DNA of 64,000 nt from Cenococcum geophilum 1.58 (lineage: Eukaryota; Ascomycota; Dothideomycetes; Gloniales; Gloniaceae): positions 4,811,917 to 4,875,916 of the forward strand of contig KV748178.1 in assembly GCA_001692895.1 (NCBI GenBank), in the 5' to 3' direction. Shown piece after piece: positions 11,701-25,199 of the stretch. The stretch's first letter is position 1, and every line of letters starts with the position of its first letter. Both the position numbers and the translations under genes were made by a program. The notes beneath the pieces are model-generated. The model was not told the DNA's origin, searched no databases, and was given only the letters and a program-made list of their open reading frames with translations.

Positions 11701-12539
11701 TATTACTTCTTCGCTTTCTTCCCTAGCTATAATTGATATTATAAGTAAATGGATATTCTCTAGAACCTTTTAGGGCGATAAGGTGCTTATAATCTATAAT
11801 AATTTAAAGATTTATATAGCTGCTTTTAAAGAATAAAATCGAGGTTATAATAATAGGGGTTAGTATATTTAACTATATAAATAGGGATATAAGCTTTATA
11901 TTATAGCCGATTACCTTTTAATAAATTTACTAATAGTCTAGATAGAAACTAAAAATATTTTAATCATCTAACAGGCGCGCGTATTATTTTTACATTTAAG
12001 ACCCTATTACTGCGAATAAATAGAGTAATTAAAAGTGGGAACATCTAATTGCCTACTTAGCATATTTAAGATAAGTTATATCCCTATAAGATGGTAAATT
12101 AGTTAAGCTAATAGGCTTAGGAGTTTATTATTTAACAATTAATAACCGAGGTTTAAACTATATTCTCTCTAATATATTATCTATCTGTCCTGCTAATATG
12201 GAGTAAGTAATTCCTATTAGTAATTATATTAGACTAGGGTAATATTAGAGCTCTATATAGATCTAGGGGTTATATTAGAGCTAGATCTAGTTAAACTGGC
12301 GCTCTTAGAGCTTTAGTTCTATACCTAAATAGAAAGAGTTCTAACCTAAATCGGAAGGAGATTAAATGAGAAAGGACTAAAACGTGTTAATGCGAGTTAA
12401 GGACTAATCGTCCGTTAGCTCCAGTGGTAAGCGTCTACCCTAAAATAGCGTATTATTATTACTGCTACTTCTACCATCCTCCATTATCTACTCTTACTAT
12501 TTTAGTGTTTTCCTACCTACCTCCGCTATATGGCGATTT

Positions 12540-14760
12540 TATCCTTAACTTCGCTATAATAAAGACTTTAACGTAATTTAATACTAGTAGGATCGCTCTA
12601 CTAGCCAACCCGGCCTTACTCGATTCACCCTTAATATCCTTACTAAATATAAATGCCTATTTAGTAGCTATAAAATCCTCCTTAAAGACTAACAATCTTA
12701 ACTCTAAATAGATATAATTAAGCCAAATAAGGTTCTATATACTCGTCTAGGCCTCTATAGAGAGATATATTTAATAATAATATTAGTAAGGCAGAAGACG
12801 AATCGCAGCCTTTATTAGGAATACGACCAGAAGCCGTAAAGGCTTATGCTTAGACTTGCTAATAAGCAAGCAAGTAAGCAAGTAAAACACCCCTCTACTT
12901 ACTTAATTGCCCAATTTAGAGGCCCTCCGCTTACTTGCTTACTTATTAGCCTTAAAATCACGTCTACTTACTTACTTACTTATTAATTACCTGCCAAGAC
13001 AGTATAGAATCTAAAGTTGTGTAGAAAATCCGCTATATCTTCGCCTAGTAGCAGTATATTACCTACTAAGCTCCTTTACTATTAATTAATTATAGTATAA
13101 GCTTGTTCGCGTAGCTTAAAGGCAGTTTATAAGGCAGATACGGTAAAGGCAGCGCATATATCACGATCTTGGCGTAGTGTAGAGGATCGAAGAAGTAAGC
13201 TACGCAAGACTTTCGATTAGCGTGGAAAAACGGTTTTAAATAGGCTTAACGGTTGCCTAAAAGGACTTATTTACACTATTTACATTACCTTAGCCATTAA
13301 AAATTAACTCTAAAACCACTAAAGGTCTATTAACTACCGCTACTACTAAATAAACTATATATAAGTAATAAACAAGCAAGCAGTAAGCAAGCCCTTACTT
13401 TACTTACTTAATTGCTTATTTATAGCTAAGATAAGTAAGTAAGTAAGCAAGTAGGGTTTTGCTTGCTTATTAGCAAGTCTACTCGTACTACTATAGATAT
13501 CGCTGCAATTACTACTACGCAGACGGAACTTAGTAAGGTTAATGCGGTAGATAAGCTTAATTGGATATAATATAAGCTATTTTTATATTAAATTTAGTAT
13601 ATTTACTTACCTACCCGTCTTAATATCAACACTAAAATCATACTAAGATTTACTATTTATAGTATATATTTGTATTGGATTCCCTTAGAGCTCTAGGAGC
13701 CAAATTCTAAAAGAATTAGGTAGACTAGATTTAAGCTTAAATCTAGTCTAGTGTAGTCTAATACAATTACTAGTTCCTATAAATCCTACGTGCCTTAGTA
13801 CTTATCCTTAAGTATATATTAAGATAAAGCGTACTATAACTACTCTACTTCTATTATCAATTTGGATAAGAATTGTATACTTTTATTACTAGAATCTTAC
13901 TAGAGTTAATAGGCATAATTATAGATAAGCTAATACGAATTCCTAGGGTAATAGAATTTCAATAGTAGAACTATAAGCTGATGTGTTAGGAAGAGCGGTA
14001 TACTAAGTTAATCTATACTATTGACACAGACGAAGTAGCTGTAATTTATTAAAAAGCCTTTACCAGCTAATTAGAAACCCGTATAGTTTAAACAAATAGG
14101 GACCTATTTCTATACTAGGAGATAAAAGGAAATTGGAATAAACGCTGGTTTAGCGTTGATATAGATAAACCTACCACGTGTCTAAACACTTATAAAAAGG
14201 CACGATCTAATCTTAATTTTATATTACTAATTCTAAAACTATTTTAATAGGTTCTTAAGTTAGATTTTAGACTTAATATTATATTTTACTATTTCCAAAC
14301 TAAAGATAAACTTTTTATATCTACGATTGATAAGAGATAGACTAATAACTATTGGATTACTATAATAATCTATATTGTAAATACCTATTAACTCTATTAT
14401 TTAAAGATGTTTTTATTTTAGGATAACGATATACTTCTTCGGCCTAATATATCTATTAATATTACTAAAGTAAACTGTTTTATTAATGGCGACCATAATA
14501 TACGTATTATAATATATTAGCAATATATAGGCTAGTTAATAAATTCGCATATCTGCCGAGCTTTTCTCCAAGAAATACCGTATAATAATCGCGAGAAATT
14601 TTTTAAGAGTATAGACAAATAAGTACTTTTAAGATTACTTCCCTAGAGCTATATTTAATAGATAGAGTTCTTATTCTTAATCTCCTAATTGGCCTAAAAA
14701 GATTAGTCCTTCTAGCGAAGCCAAATAGGATATATTTTATTAGTTAATACTAGACTACTA
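12540..14760 (+). pseudogene. Decayed unknown gene split by a MITE
   Basis: Upstream of the MITE at 12851 one frame reads as protein from about 12550 (LLANPALLDSPLISLLN, RRRIAAFIRNTTRSRKGLC). Protein-like sequence resumes just after the MITE at 13486 (AAITTTQTELSKVNAVDKLNW). It continues with one frame change near 13880 to a TAA at about 14632 (KGNWNKRWFSVDIDKP, LQEIPYNNREKFFKSIDK), perhaps a little further. Nearly all interruptions are TAA/TAG replacing presumed Gln or Trp. Total length would be roughly 500-600 codons. I do not recognise the family. It has no retroelement motif that I can see. Confidence 0.45.
12851..13481. mobile_element. MITE with TA duplication and tetranucleotide subterminal arrays
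   Basis: A perfect 23-nt inverted repeat lies at 12851-12873 and 13459-13481. Taking the outer TA as the target duplication leaves 21-nt TIRs starting GACTTGCTAATAAGC. TA duplication is the rule for Tc1/mariner-type elements. Inside each TIR, CTTGCT-AATA-AGCAAG is itself a hairpin. Subterminal regions (to about 12990 and from about 13370) are arrays of AAGC/AAGT and the complementary TTAC/TTGC tetramers in both orientations. The ~350-bp core encodes nothing recognisable and keeps some TpG and CpA. Non-autonomous; no partner transposase is visible. Confidence 0.75.
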
Positions 14761-16880
14761 TATTAAAATATAATAGGAGATACTACCCTGGTTCTATATA
14801 TATATATAAGGAAGGTATAGAAATAGGAAGAGGGAGGGGTATAGGTAATAGAGATAGGTAATAGGCAATTAGAACAAGGTGGTAAGATATAAGGTAGTAG
14901 GCAACTAAGGTAACCCAATTCTAGTCGACACCTAGTAATTAGAATAGGTTTCTTTACTATATAACCTCCGATTAGGCGCTTATAGGATTTAATAGCGAAC
15001 TTGCAGGTACCTATTAAGATTTCCCACTCGTATAAGTCTTTATGGCATTTTAAGCACTTAAATTTTAAATTTGGCGTATTTAGAGGTATTAGAAATAATA
15101 AAAAGTCATAGTATAAAGCCGAACCTACGAGTTTATTTATACTAAGGTATGTCTTACCTTCTAAAGCTCCTCTAATATATATTACATTTTATTTATAAAG
15201 CCGCTGTAGATAGTTCTAGAGCGGGATTGTTATTACTATACGTAGGAGATACCTTTTTCTACCGTATAGGCGGTGCGAATAGATAGCCTTCATGCATTTC
15301 TAAATAACTATTAAGAGTTGCTAGGGGGGGTTACTATAGTTCCATCTATCTGGTTATTGTACCTAACTAGGGAAGTAAATTGCTAAATATTTCCGGAGAT
15401 AAAGGGCTAGCTATCTAAAGGATCTTATTCTGTGATTAACACTCTACTAACCCTAGATGCGCTATATAGCACTCCTAAATCTCTTTAATATATATATCGT
15501 TTATCTTTAGCATTTGTATTAATAGTTTTGCATTAAACTAGGATATATTCCTAGCTTATTTAAGTAGCAATTGAAGTATTTTAAACTCTGTAGATAAATT
15601 ATATTAGCATTTAATAAAAATAGTAGACGTGGTAATAATAGTAGATTAAACAAGACTTAATATATTTAACGGACGTAGGCCACGTTAAAGGTATAGGGAG
15701 AGCCACCTTCATTTATAAGGACTATAATGTTACTGCCACTTTTAGGGTATATCTGCTATATACTACGGTTATAGGGATCTGTAGTATAGCTGGTAATTGT
15801 TTTAAAGGCCTAATAGTACTGTCTATTACTTACCTAGTATTTAATATACGGGCGGTTAAGAGGGGGTGTAGAAGGGAGAGGGCGTGGATCTAATAACTTA
15901 TGTCTTATTAATGCTAACTATATATTAGTAACCTAAGGAGAAATATAAATATACCGGCAATAGCGCGACGGGCATCTAAGATATATTCGGAAGACTACGC
16001 CAAGTTACTTGCTATTAGCTAAGAATTAGTATCCTAACTTATTAAACCTTATAGAGGCGCTATATAGTCTAGCTGCTGTAAGCCCTTATATAGCTTTCTA
16101 AAACTTAGATTATTTAGTCTCTACTAGAAAGGAAAGTATTAGAAGACGTTACTAGAATAAATTCCTGCATATAGGTATTAAGACTAGCGGGTAGAAGGCT
16201 AGTTAGGTATCCTGCTAACTAATTAATACTTAATATATATTAGTAACTTAAGTATACTAAGGATATATTGACTATTGTATTTAAACAGCTATATTAGAGT
16301 ATCCGTCGCTAGTTAGGGATTAGAACTCGGCCCTACCAAATCTAGATTTGTCTAAGGGGGCGTTATAATATAGCTTAGGGTTAAATATAGTTTCTAGTTT
16401 ATTATATAATAAGATCTACTTTAATCTAAAGAGGAAGATAAATTAAAGTTAATATAAGGAAGAACCCGACTAGCTCCCTATAAGGTACCATTGGCGTTAA
16501 GTAATTATGCTAAAAGCTTATTAAGTTTAAGGGGTTATAAAAGAGGCTTGTATTGTCTATTATTAAGGATCTCCCGTAGATCCGTTAGATAAGGTCTAAT
16601 GGAGAGACTAACCTAGGGGGGGGAATAGGCTTATACTTACTATTTCTAGGGCTATAATCTATAGTATTGGGTAAGGGATAGATATAGAAGAAGGAATATT
16701 GTATCTAAGTTGGCGTTTATAGTCTATATTATAGTTAACTCCCTAATTAAACGTGTTTACCTAAATTAAGGTAGCTGGCTGTAAATATATATGGTTTATA
16801 GCCGTTTGCCTTAAAGTCCGTGGTAGGGTAATTCCTGTAATGTATATATTATAAAATAACTGCTTTTAGAGTCTCTACTA
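14760..16880. other. Gene-poor AT-rich DNA
   Basis: No convincing gene, repeat or element end was found on either strand. Base use is the same TA-rich pattern as the flanks, so strongly decayed coding DNA could be present but unrecognisable. Confidence 0.4.
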
Positions 16881-17440
16881 GATTAATTTCAAGGCTACGT
16901 AAAGGATTTATACTACGCTTAGGAACTATATACTTTAAGAATTTACTAAATTTATACAAATTTAGCGCGCTAATAAACTTATATGTATAGAACTAAGAAA
17001 ATTGTATAATAACTATAGAGAAGCGTAGGCTTAAGTCTCTAACATTTAGTTAGGATATAGATTGTTAACTATCTCCCTATCTCTAAATTACAGACTTTAT
17101 TTATTAAGAAAGTTAATAATAATTATATACGGAAATCTAATCTACTAGTAGGGTATATAAATTATCGCGCTGGTATACCGTAATCTATTAATAGCATTAA
17201 GACGAAATCTACTTTTACTATCCCTAGTTATATAGTAATACCTTAGATATAAGCTAGTCGTAATTTTCCTTTCCTAAGTAGCTTGTATCCTCTAACTTCC
17301 TAAGAGGCGGTAAAGGAGATTTATATACCCTTTCTAGGCTAAGATTTATAGGAACTAATTATTTATAGGTCGCTTTTAGGTATAGGCTTAGGTTAGTAGC
17401 TAGTTAGCCTAGCCTAAAATAGGATAAAATATATCTAGCC
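16880..17440 (-). pseudogene. Decayed unknown gene (minus strand)
   Basis: One minus-strand frame runs for about 185 codons from near 17435 to near 16880. Its interruptions are only TAA or TAG at likely Gln positions. Visible segments include FTASQEVRGYKLL with Gln inferred at one stop, KVDFVLMLLIDYG and LTFLINKVCNLEIG. The absence of other disabling codons over this length argues for a real ancestral gene. Hydrophobic runs are interspersed with basic segments, but I recognise no family. Confidence 0.4.
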
Positions 17441-17739
17441 TATACTCTAAAAGGTAAGAAGTAAAGGTTAGAGACAGATATAAAGTAAAAATTACCCTAT
17501 AACTATTAGTAATTTAAATAAGAGTAGCTAAAAAAAGTACCTAGTATATAGCTAAGCTATCCTTTAGAAGTTTTAGAAGGAGGACTAGAGATATAATAAT
17601 TGTAATACTTATAAGAAATAGTAAGATGATTTATATCTAGCCCTAGATTCTAATACCTCTCCTTATTAAGTAAAATAAACCCTTTCTATATTCCTAGGCT
17701 AGGAAATAAATTAGGTAAATTTGCTTTATAATAAAAATG

Positions 17740-18321
17740 CTATATATTAAGTAGCGCGCCTATACTTTTATCCTAGGAGTTCTACTCTAATAAATTTAGC
17801 GTTTAGGACTTAAAGTTAAAACCTTTTACCTATATAAATACCGAAATTAATATTAAAGCTACCTTTACTATAGTAAGGAAAGACTATCTGGCCGGAACCT
17901 AGAAGGCCTACTTAGACGCTTTTACTACGCTAGTTTTAAGGAATATAGTAATTTTTAGGATCTATAAACGATATTAGCTATAGAGAAGAAGATTAGGCAC
18001 TATACTTATAAATAGAAATATTACCATTTCAAGCGCGCAATCTAATACTGCCAGGGATATATTTTTAAACTTCTATTTAGTCCCGTACTGCTTTTAAGTA
18101 ATTTTTAAAAATATAAATTCTAAAACTATAAAAGTAATATGTGCCCCGTAAGTAATAACTATAAAAACTTTAGTAGAGCTATAGAAGGGTATAGGTATCT
18201 AAAAAAGGATATAAATATTAATACCTATTATAAGTATATAAGCTATAGTTGCAGTAATAGCGAAGGAAAGCACTATTACGGTAATATTAAAGGAATAGGT
18301 AGAGTCTATCTTAATAAATAA
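17740..18321 (+). pseudogene. Decayed unknown reading frame
   Basis: On the plus strand one frame from about 17780 reads protein-like to about 18135, broken only by TAA/TAG (KPFTYINTEINIKATFTIV, KAYLDAFTTLVLRNIVIF, SAQSNTARDIFLNFYLVP). Overlapping its end in another frame is a 60-codon stretch, 18139-18321, starting ATG and rich in Tyr, Asn and Lys. That second stretch is probably chance in TA-rich DNA. No family was recognised. Confidence 0.3.
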
Positions 18322-19126
18322 GTCCTATTAGTCTAAGTAGCGCAGAAATAAGGTAAACAAGGCTATGGTTTATCTAATAACATTAAAGTAGAGCGCATTT
18401 ATAGGGAATATATAAAGAGAATTAGTAAGACCTTAAGGTAATGAAGCAACTATATGGTTAACGTGCATCTCTAATATGCATCTCCAGCCGCCAGGACGTA
18501 ATTGCTCTATATATTACCAAGCGTCTATTCTCCCCTTACTACGCTATTTAAGATTTAGATATATCTAAAGATTAATTAAAAACTACCCTCCCCTAAAAGC
18601 TAAAGTTAGCTTCTCTAATAAAGAGATATCGCGATAGTAATTACCTCTTTCTTTTTTTTAGGGAGCGTTAGTAGAGTATACCACGAATATAAAACTAAGA
18701 TCTGAACTTAACGTCTATAAACCACTCGCCGATTCCTATTAAGGTGTTAAAATTCTAGTTTAAGAAGGCATATCCGCAGCTAATAGTTTAGCCCCTTTAA
18801 TCTTATAGTATATTTTACTCTAATTAGAGAATATAGTAAAGAATAAGGTTAGTTCTCTCTACTATAGGTAGTAGAGATTAATCAACTAATGGAGGTGGCT
18901 TAGAAAAGTATATACTTATAGATTATAGATATTCTTTCTAATACTACGCCTTTAGAAATCTAGTATTATCTTCCTCTATTACGTTTAACCTCTAAAGGGC
19001 TTAATATATTGCCTTTAAAACTTACTCTACCACCTTCTAAGAATAAAAGCACTTAAGGGGATAAGGCTAACCCGCTAGCCACCTCTAGCTATAAATATAT
19101 CTAATATCTTTTCCCGCTTACTCTAC

Positions 19127-19470
19127 TATAACGGGACTAGCCCAGTTACAGTAGGAATGTCTTAGTGAAACACTCAATAGATAAATTCCAACGCTTTGAC
19201 CAAATTCTGCCGAATTCTGCCAGCTTAATTAACTTCTGCTAAATTCTACCAGATTAATTAAATTCTACTAAAGTCCGTTAAAGACCGCGTGCGTATATGC
19301 GTACGCATCGACCACTAAGCCCCTAACTATTTAATTATATAATTCTCTTATTATTCCCTTCTCTTCTTTACACAACGTCTTATTCTTAGCAAGAGCTATA
19401 TACCCTTAGATTTAGATAGAATTTATATTGTTCCTTTAAATCTTCCCTAAAGTCTCTTCGCGCCCTTATA
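19127..19470 (+). repeat. 5' LTR of Gypsy copy 2
   Basis: TATAACGGG to CCCTTATA. A TATA-like TTATATAAT near 19333-19341 lies about 30 bp above ACACAACGT (19370-19378), the RIPped form of the inferred R start. Confidence 0.92.
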
Positions 19471-19484
19471 TTACGTTGCGTTAA
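19471..19484 (+). other. Putative self-primer binding site of Gypsy copy 2
   Basis: TTACGTTGCGTTAA directly follows the 5' LTR. Its ACGTTGCGT is the exact complement of ACGCAACGT at 25099-25107 in this element's 3' LTR. Confidence 0.65.
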
Positions 19485-19599
19485 TACTAATACCCTTAAA
19501 ATAGCAAACGAACCTAAATCCGCCACGTTAACTATTATAGCCCTAGTTAGGGAATAAATAACGATAATATAACAGTCCTTTATAGATGCCTTGGCCCAG

Positions 19600-22500
19600 T
19601 AATAAACTATACTAGAAGCTTAATATTAGTAATTAATTAAAGTAATACGCAAAGAACTCTATAACGCCAAAGTACTTGCGTTAGAGACCCTAATAGCAAC
19701 ACCTATAAATAAAATTAAAATAACTATATGCGAACTTAACCCATTAAATATAAACCCTAAACTAGTAACGGCAGCTTAACCTGTACCTATAACGAACCTA
19801 ATACCTACCACAAAATCTAAAAAGCTCCCTAACCCTTTAATGTTTAATAGAAATTAAAATAACTTACGTCTCTTTATAACTAAGCTCTGTTTTAAACTTT
19901 TAATAAACTATAATTAATACCCTACTAAAGCTAGTAAGATTAGCTATAGAATATCTTAATTAAGTAAAGACGCTATATAAACTATAGACCCATTCTTTTA
20001 TAATAGCACCTTTATTAATTTTAAAATCTTTATCTCTTTACTAAAATAAATATATAATAACGCTAGCCGTAAATATATAGCTGTTACTAAACTTAAAAAC
20101 CTATAATAACGGAACCAAGACTTTACTAGCTTCTTTTTAGAATTTTTAGGCCTTATTAGTAAACTAGATTAGAATAAAGCCGCTAGAGTTACTACTCTCT
20201 ATTAAGCTATCTCGGATAAAATTAGAGTATAGTTAGTAGGCAGAGAACTACTAAAAAACTTACCCGAATTTGCTATAATATATTAATAAATTAATAAAGA
20301 CCTTTAATATAATAAGCAGACCCATTCTTTAAAGCTAACTATACCTTATATTTAAAACTCTACGAAACTAATATATACCCTAAAGCGCGATCCGTCTCTA
20401 AGACCTAAAAGCCCTATATATAACCCTATAGACCTTAACGCCACTTAATCCTATATACCCTTAGAAACTAATAAATAAAGAATATAAGCTATAAATAAAG
20501 AATATTTTGGATATAGAAAAAAGGGATATATTTAAAGGGATTACTAAACTTATTCTTTTAAAAAAGTTCGCCGTAGCTCCTCTTAGTCCTTAAGTTGCAC
20601 TTATTTCACAAATTATACTTATTTTATAAATTATACTTAGTTGCTATAAAGTATCTTACCTTTAATTAATTTAGAAAACAAATCGTCCTAGGGCTAAGTT
20701 ACGCCTTAAGATAAAAAATAGAAGAGTATAAGTATCTAAGCTCTTCTAGCGCTAATATATAATATAACTCCCTTAATATACTTAGCAAAATTTAAATACT
20801 TAAAAAATGAAAGGAAGTATAAATCCTTATAGATAGCGGAGCTACTAGTATAGGCTTTATTAATATAAACTACGCGAAAACTTAACGCTTAAATTTAAAG
20901 AAACTTAATAAGCCCTAAGGCCTATAAGGCTTTAATAGTAAGCCTTTAATATATAGTAAATTAACGTACTACGCTTTTATAAAGATATAAATAGGCAAAT
21001 ACCTTAAATACGTTTCCCTATTTATAACACCCTTAAAGTATTATAAGGTAATACTTAAATATAAATAGCTAAAACAATATAACCCTTTAATTAGCTAGGT
21101 TAAAGAAATACTAAAATTCCATATAACCTACTACTGAAGTTATTACTTAAAATACCACTTACCCTATAAATATAAATATACACGACTATTTAAATTTAAT
21201 ATAATATAAATTACTCTTACTATAAACCCCGTACTAATATAAGAATGTTATAACTACTAATTGCAGTAAAGAATGCAAAGATAATATATTAAAACCCCTT
21301 AAAATTTATATAATATAAGCCGCACCCTTTTATTTATTAGTAAGAAAACGAGACTATAAGATCTTTACTATAATACTAGAAGACATTAAGAAGGCGTTAA
21401 AACTAAAGTAATATATTAACCCCTAACCTCTTATACCTAAAGAATATTACGATCTAATTAATATGTTTAAGAAACGATTTATAAACTAACTACCCTTATA
21501 TTAAGACGAGCACGATTTTAAGATAAAACTTAAACCTAGTATAACGCCAAAGTTTGGCCCGTTATACGGTATATTATAAGAAAAGCTACTAGTGATGTAA
21601 TAATACCTTAAAGAGCACCTAAAGAAAGAATTTATTTGCCCTAGTTAATTACCATTCGCCTTATTTATACTATTTATTAAAAAACCTAAAGGAGGCTTAA
21701 GGTTCTATATTAATTATTAAGCCCTAAATATAATTATAATTTAAAACTAATATCTAATTTCTTTACTTTAAGAAACGCTTAACTACTTAGCAAAAGTATA
21801 ATACTTTATAAAGCTTAATATAGTCGCTACCTTTAATTAAATCCGTGTTTGCGAAGGAAATAAAAAGTATACGGCTTTCTATATATAATAGGGACGTTTT
21901 AAATACCTAGTAATGCTGTTTAGTGTAAAAAACGGTCCTAGTATGTTTTAGTAATACGTTAATAATACGCTTCGCGAATTCCTTAATATATTTATTACCG
22001 CGTATATTAATAATATCTTAATCTATTTATCTTTGCTTTTTAAGTATTAAAAACACGTCTAAATAGTCCTTAAACGCCTGCGAGACGCGGGCTTATAATG
22101 CGATATTAAGAAATATAAGTTCTATATATCCGAAGTTATATACTTAGGCCTAATTATATCCTATAACAGAATTAAAATAGACCCTAAGAAAATCGCTATA
22201 ATTATAAACTAGGAAAGTCCTAGTAGTGTATAAGATATTTAAGAATTTCTAGGATTTGCAAATTTTTACCATTAATTTATTAATTACTTCTTAAAAATTA
22301 TTTAGCTATTAGTAAACTTAATAAGGAAGAATATAAGATTTAAATGGACTACTAAATATAAATAAGCTTTTAATAACCTTAAAATATTGTTTTATAACTA
22401 CTTTAATTTTCGCCTACTTTAATCTAGACCTTAAATATATTATTAAAATAGACTCGTCTAATTATATACTAGAAGAAGTATTATCGCAATATAATAAGAA

Positions 22501-24830
22501 CGGCGAGCTGCGCCTAGTAGCCTTTCTCTCCTAAAAACTTACCCCTACTAAATTAAACTATAAGATATATAATAAGGAACTACTTATAATTATTAGATGC
22601 TTTAAACAATGGCGTTTAGAATTTAAAGAATTATTGTTCTTAATACGCGTATTAACGAACTATAAAAACTTATAGTACTTTATAACTATAAAGCAATTAA
22701 CGTAGCGCCAAATTCGTTAGGCTAAATACCTCCTATAATTTAACTTTAAGATTATATACCGACCTAGTAAACTTAATTAGAAGCCTAACTTATTAATATA
22801 AAAATTATAAGACTTACCTATAAATGTCTCTAATAAACAGATTATAAATTAATTATAAATTCTACTGCCCCCTAAACGCTTTAAGAAACTATACCCTATA
22901 TTTCTAGATACGGAGCTTAATAGGAATAAATTGGAAATTAATAAGTAGGATATAGAAATGAATAAATTAATAGAGCATAAATATAAGAATAACCTTTAGA
23001 TAGTAGATATAATAAAAGCGATTTAAATAGGGAAACGGCAATATAAGGATATTATACTCCCTAAATGCGAAATCCGTAATAATCGGTTATACTATTAATA
23101 GAAGATGGTAGTCCCGAATTCCAAACCCTTATAATTTAAGATACTCAAATTTGTATATAATTCCCCTATAGTAGGGCACCCTAGCTATATAAAGACCTAT
23201 AAGATTATCTAATAAGTATATTACTGGCCTATAATATACAACTACGTATAAAAATACGTTTAAGTATATAGAATGTATATACGTGGGAAGACCTCTTATA
23301 TAAAGAAGTAAGGAGTACTTTAACCGTTGCTAATTCTAATATAAAGATGGCGAGATATCTTAATTAACTTTATAGTTGACCTGCCTAACAGTAATAGGTT
23401 TGTAAATATTATGGTAGTTATTAACCGTCTTATAAAAATACAATATATAATTCCTATGGACTTAATTAATATAATATTAGTAGCTAAATATTTTATTAAG
23501 TACGTCTTTAAGCTACACAGACTTCCTTATTTAATAATATCCGATTATAAAAGCCAGTTTGTTTTAGACTTCTAGCAAGCCCTATATAAATAATTAAGTA
23601 TACAAATATAACTCTTAACTATATTTTATCTAAAGACAGACAGTTAAACTAAAATTGCGAACGTAATTATAAAATAATACCTATAAATATACTGCTCCTA
23701 CCTATAAGATAATTGGGAAAAGTGGCTACCTTTAGCTAAGTTTACTATAAATAATACAAGAAACGAATTAATAGGCGTAACGCTGTTCTATATAACCTAT
23801 AGACAAGACCCTTAACTTAGATTTAAACTATAACCCAAAATTAATATAACAGGACCTATAATTAAGAGGATTTAACTAATTAACGTATATAACTTCGCTA
23901 ATTAAATAAAGCAGTTAACGGAACTATTATAAAGTAAATTAGCGTACGCTTAAACGGTATAGGAATAGTATATAAATAAAGGATAAGCTCCTATATAGGA
24001 CTTTAAGGAAGGTAATATAGTTTACCTAAATATATAAAACCTAAAGACTTAATAACCCTTAAAGAAACTAGACTAGAAGTTTGCGGGCCTATACTAAATT
24101 AAGAAGAAACTAAGCCCGTACGCTTATAAGCTTAAACTGCCAACTAAGATAAAAATATATCTAACGTTTTACGTAAACTTACTATAACCCTTAAAAAGTA
24201 AACCTATAACTTATAAAGTGCTATTACTACTTCCTATAATTATTAATAACGGTAACAGTTCTTACTTTATTAACTTAATTAATAATATATAATAGAAAAC
24301 ACAATCTAAATAATTTAAACTTCTTATTAAGTAGAAAGGATATAAAATATAAACTTAGAAAACCTATAACTAGATTAAAATTAACGCGCCTTCCCTAGTA
24401 AAAGAATTCTATAAAGACCATCCTTCGCGGCCTACTCTAGCTAGATGGATATAATATAAAGGTAAATAACTGCTACCTAACATAAATATATAAAACACAA
24501 TAGCAGGAAGCTTAAAATTATAAAGAACTTAAAATACGTTACAACGTTTATAATATAATTACGTAATACGCAAGATATTAAGGAACTTTAACTAGCGGTT
24601 AAAGTTATCTAATTAGTTAAATTTACCTTACTAAGACCTACTACAAAAATATTAGTTTGGCTTACTGCCTTAACTAAGCTAATAGCGATTTTCTATACTG
24701 GGTATAGAAAATCCTAATTAGCCTACTTAACGATTAGAACTGGTAAAACCCTACACTACTATCTAACGCGAAAACACGATATACGATAAGTTATAAGTCT
24801 TAACGAAAATTAAATTATTTAAATTATTTA
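19600..24830 (+). pseudogene. gag-pol of Gypsy copy 2, dead
   Basis: Same domain order as copy 1. The Gag knuckle is degenerate near 20515, and the protease LIDSGAT is at about 20830. The reverse transcriptase has Tyr-Ile-Asn-Asn at 22003-22014 instead of Tyr-x-Asp-Asp. Integrase blocks lie at about 23160-23890. The chromodomain region, about 24280-24480, is uninterrupted by an LTR and serves as the empty-site reference for copy 1. Stops are frequent and nearly all TAA/TAG. No functional protein is possible. Confidence 0.87.
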
Positions 24831-24841
24831 GACCTTTAGCT

Positions 24842-24855
24842 AAAAGGGGGGATAC
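24842..24855 (+). other. Polypurine tract of Gypsy copy 2
   Basis: AAAAGGGGGGATAC abuts the 3' LTR. Confidence 0.7.
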
Positions 24856-25199
24856 TATAACGGGACTAGCCTAGTTATAGTAGGAATGTCTTAGTAAAAC
24901 ACTTAATAGATAAATTCTGACGCTTTAACTAAATTCTGCTAAATTTTACTAGCTTAATTAACTTCTGCTAAATTCTGCTAAATTAATTAAATTCTACTAA
25001 AGTCTGTTAAAGACCGCGTGCGTATATACGCACGTATTAACCACCAAGCCCCTAACTATTTAATTATATAATTCTCTTATTATTCCCTTCTCTTCTTTAC
25101 GCAACGTCTTGTTCTTAGCGAGAGCTATATACCCTTAGATTTAGATAGAATTTATATTATTCCTTTAAATCTTCCCTAAAGTCTCTCCGCGCCCTTATA
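24856..25199 (+). repeat. 3' LTR of Gypsy copy 2
   Basis: 344 bp, TATAACGGG to CCCTTATA, followed by TCTAC. It keeps the unmutated ACGCAACGT at 25099-25107. Confidence 0.92.

Noticed and set aside
12415-12455. tRNA-like or SINE-like A box (TTAGCTCCAGTGGTAAGC)
   Set aside because: No B box or acceptor-stem pairing at the expected distance; one motif is not enough for a tRNA or SINE call.
12841-13490. CRISPR-like array
   Set aside because: The repeats are tetranucleotide runs and inverted termini, not regularly spaced direct repeats with unique spacers; the host is a fungus.
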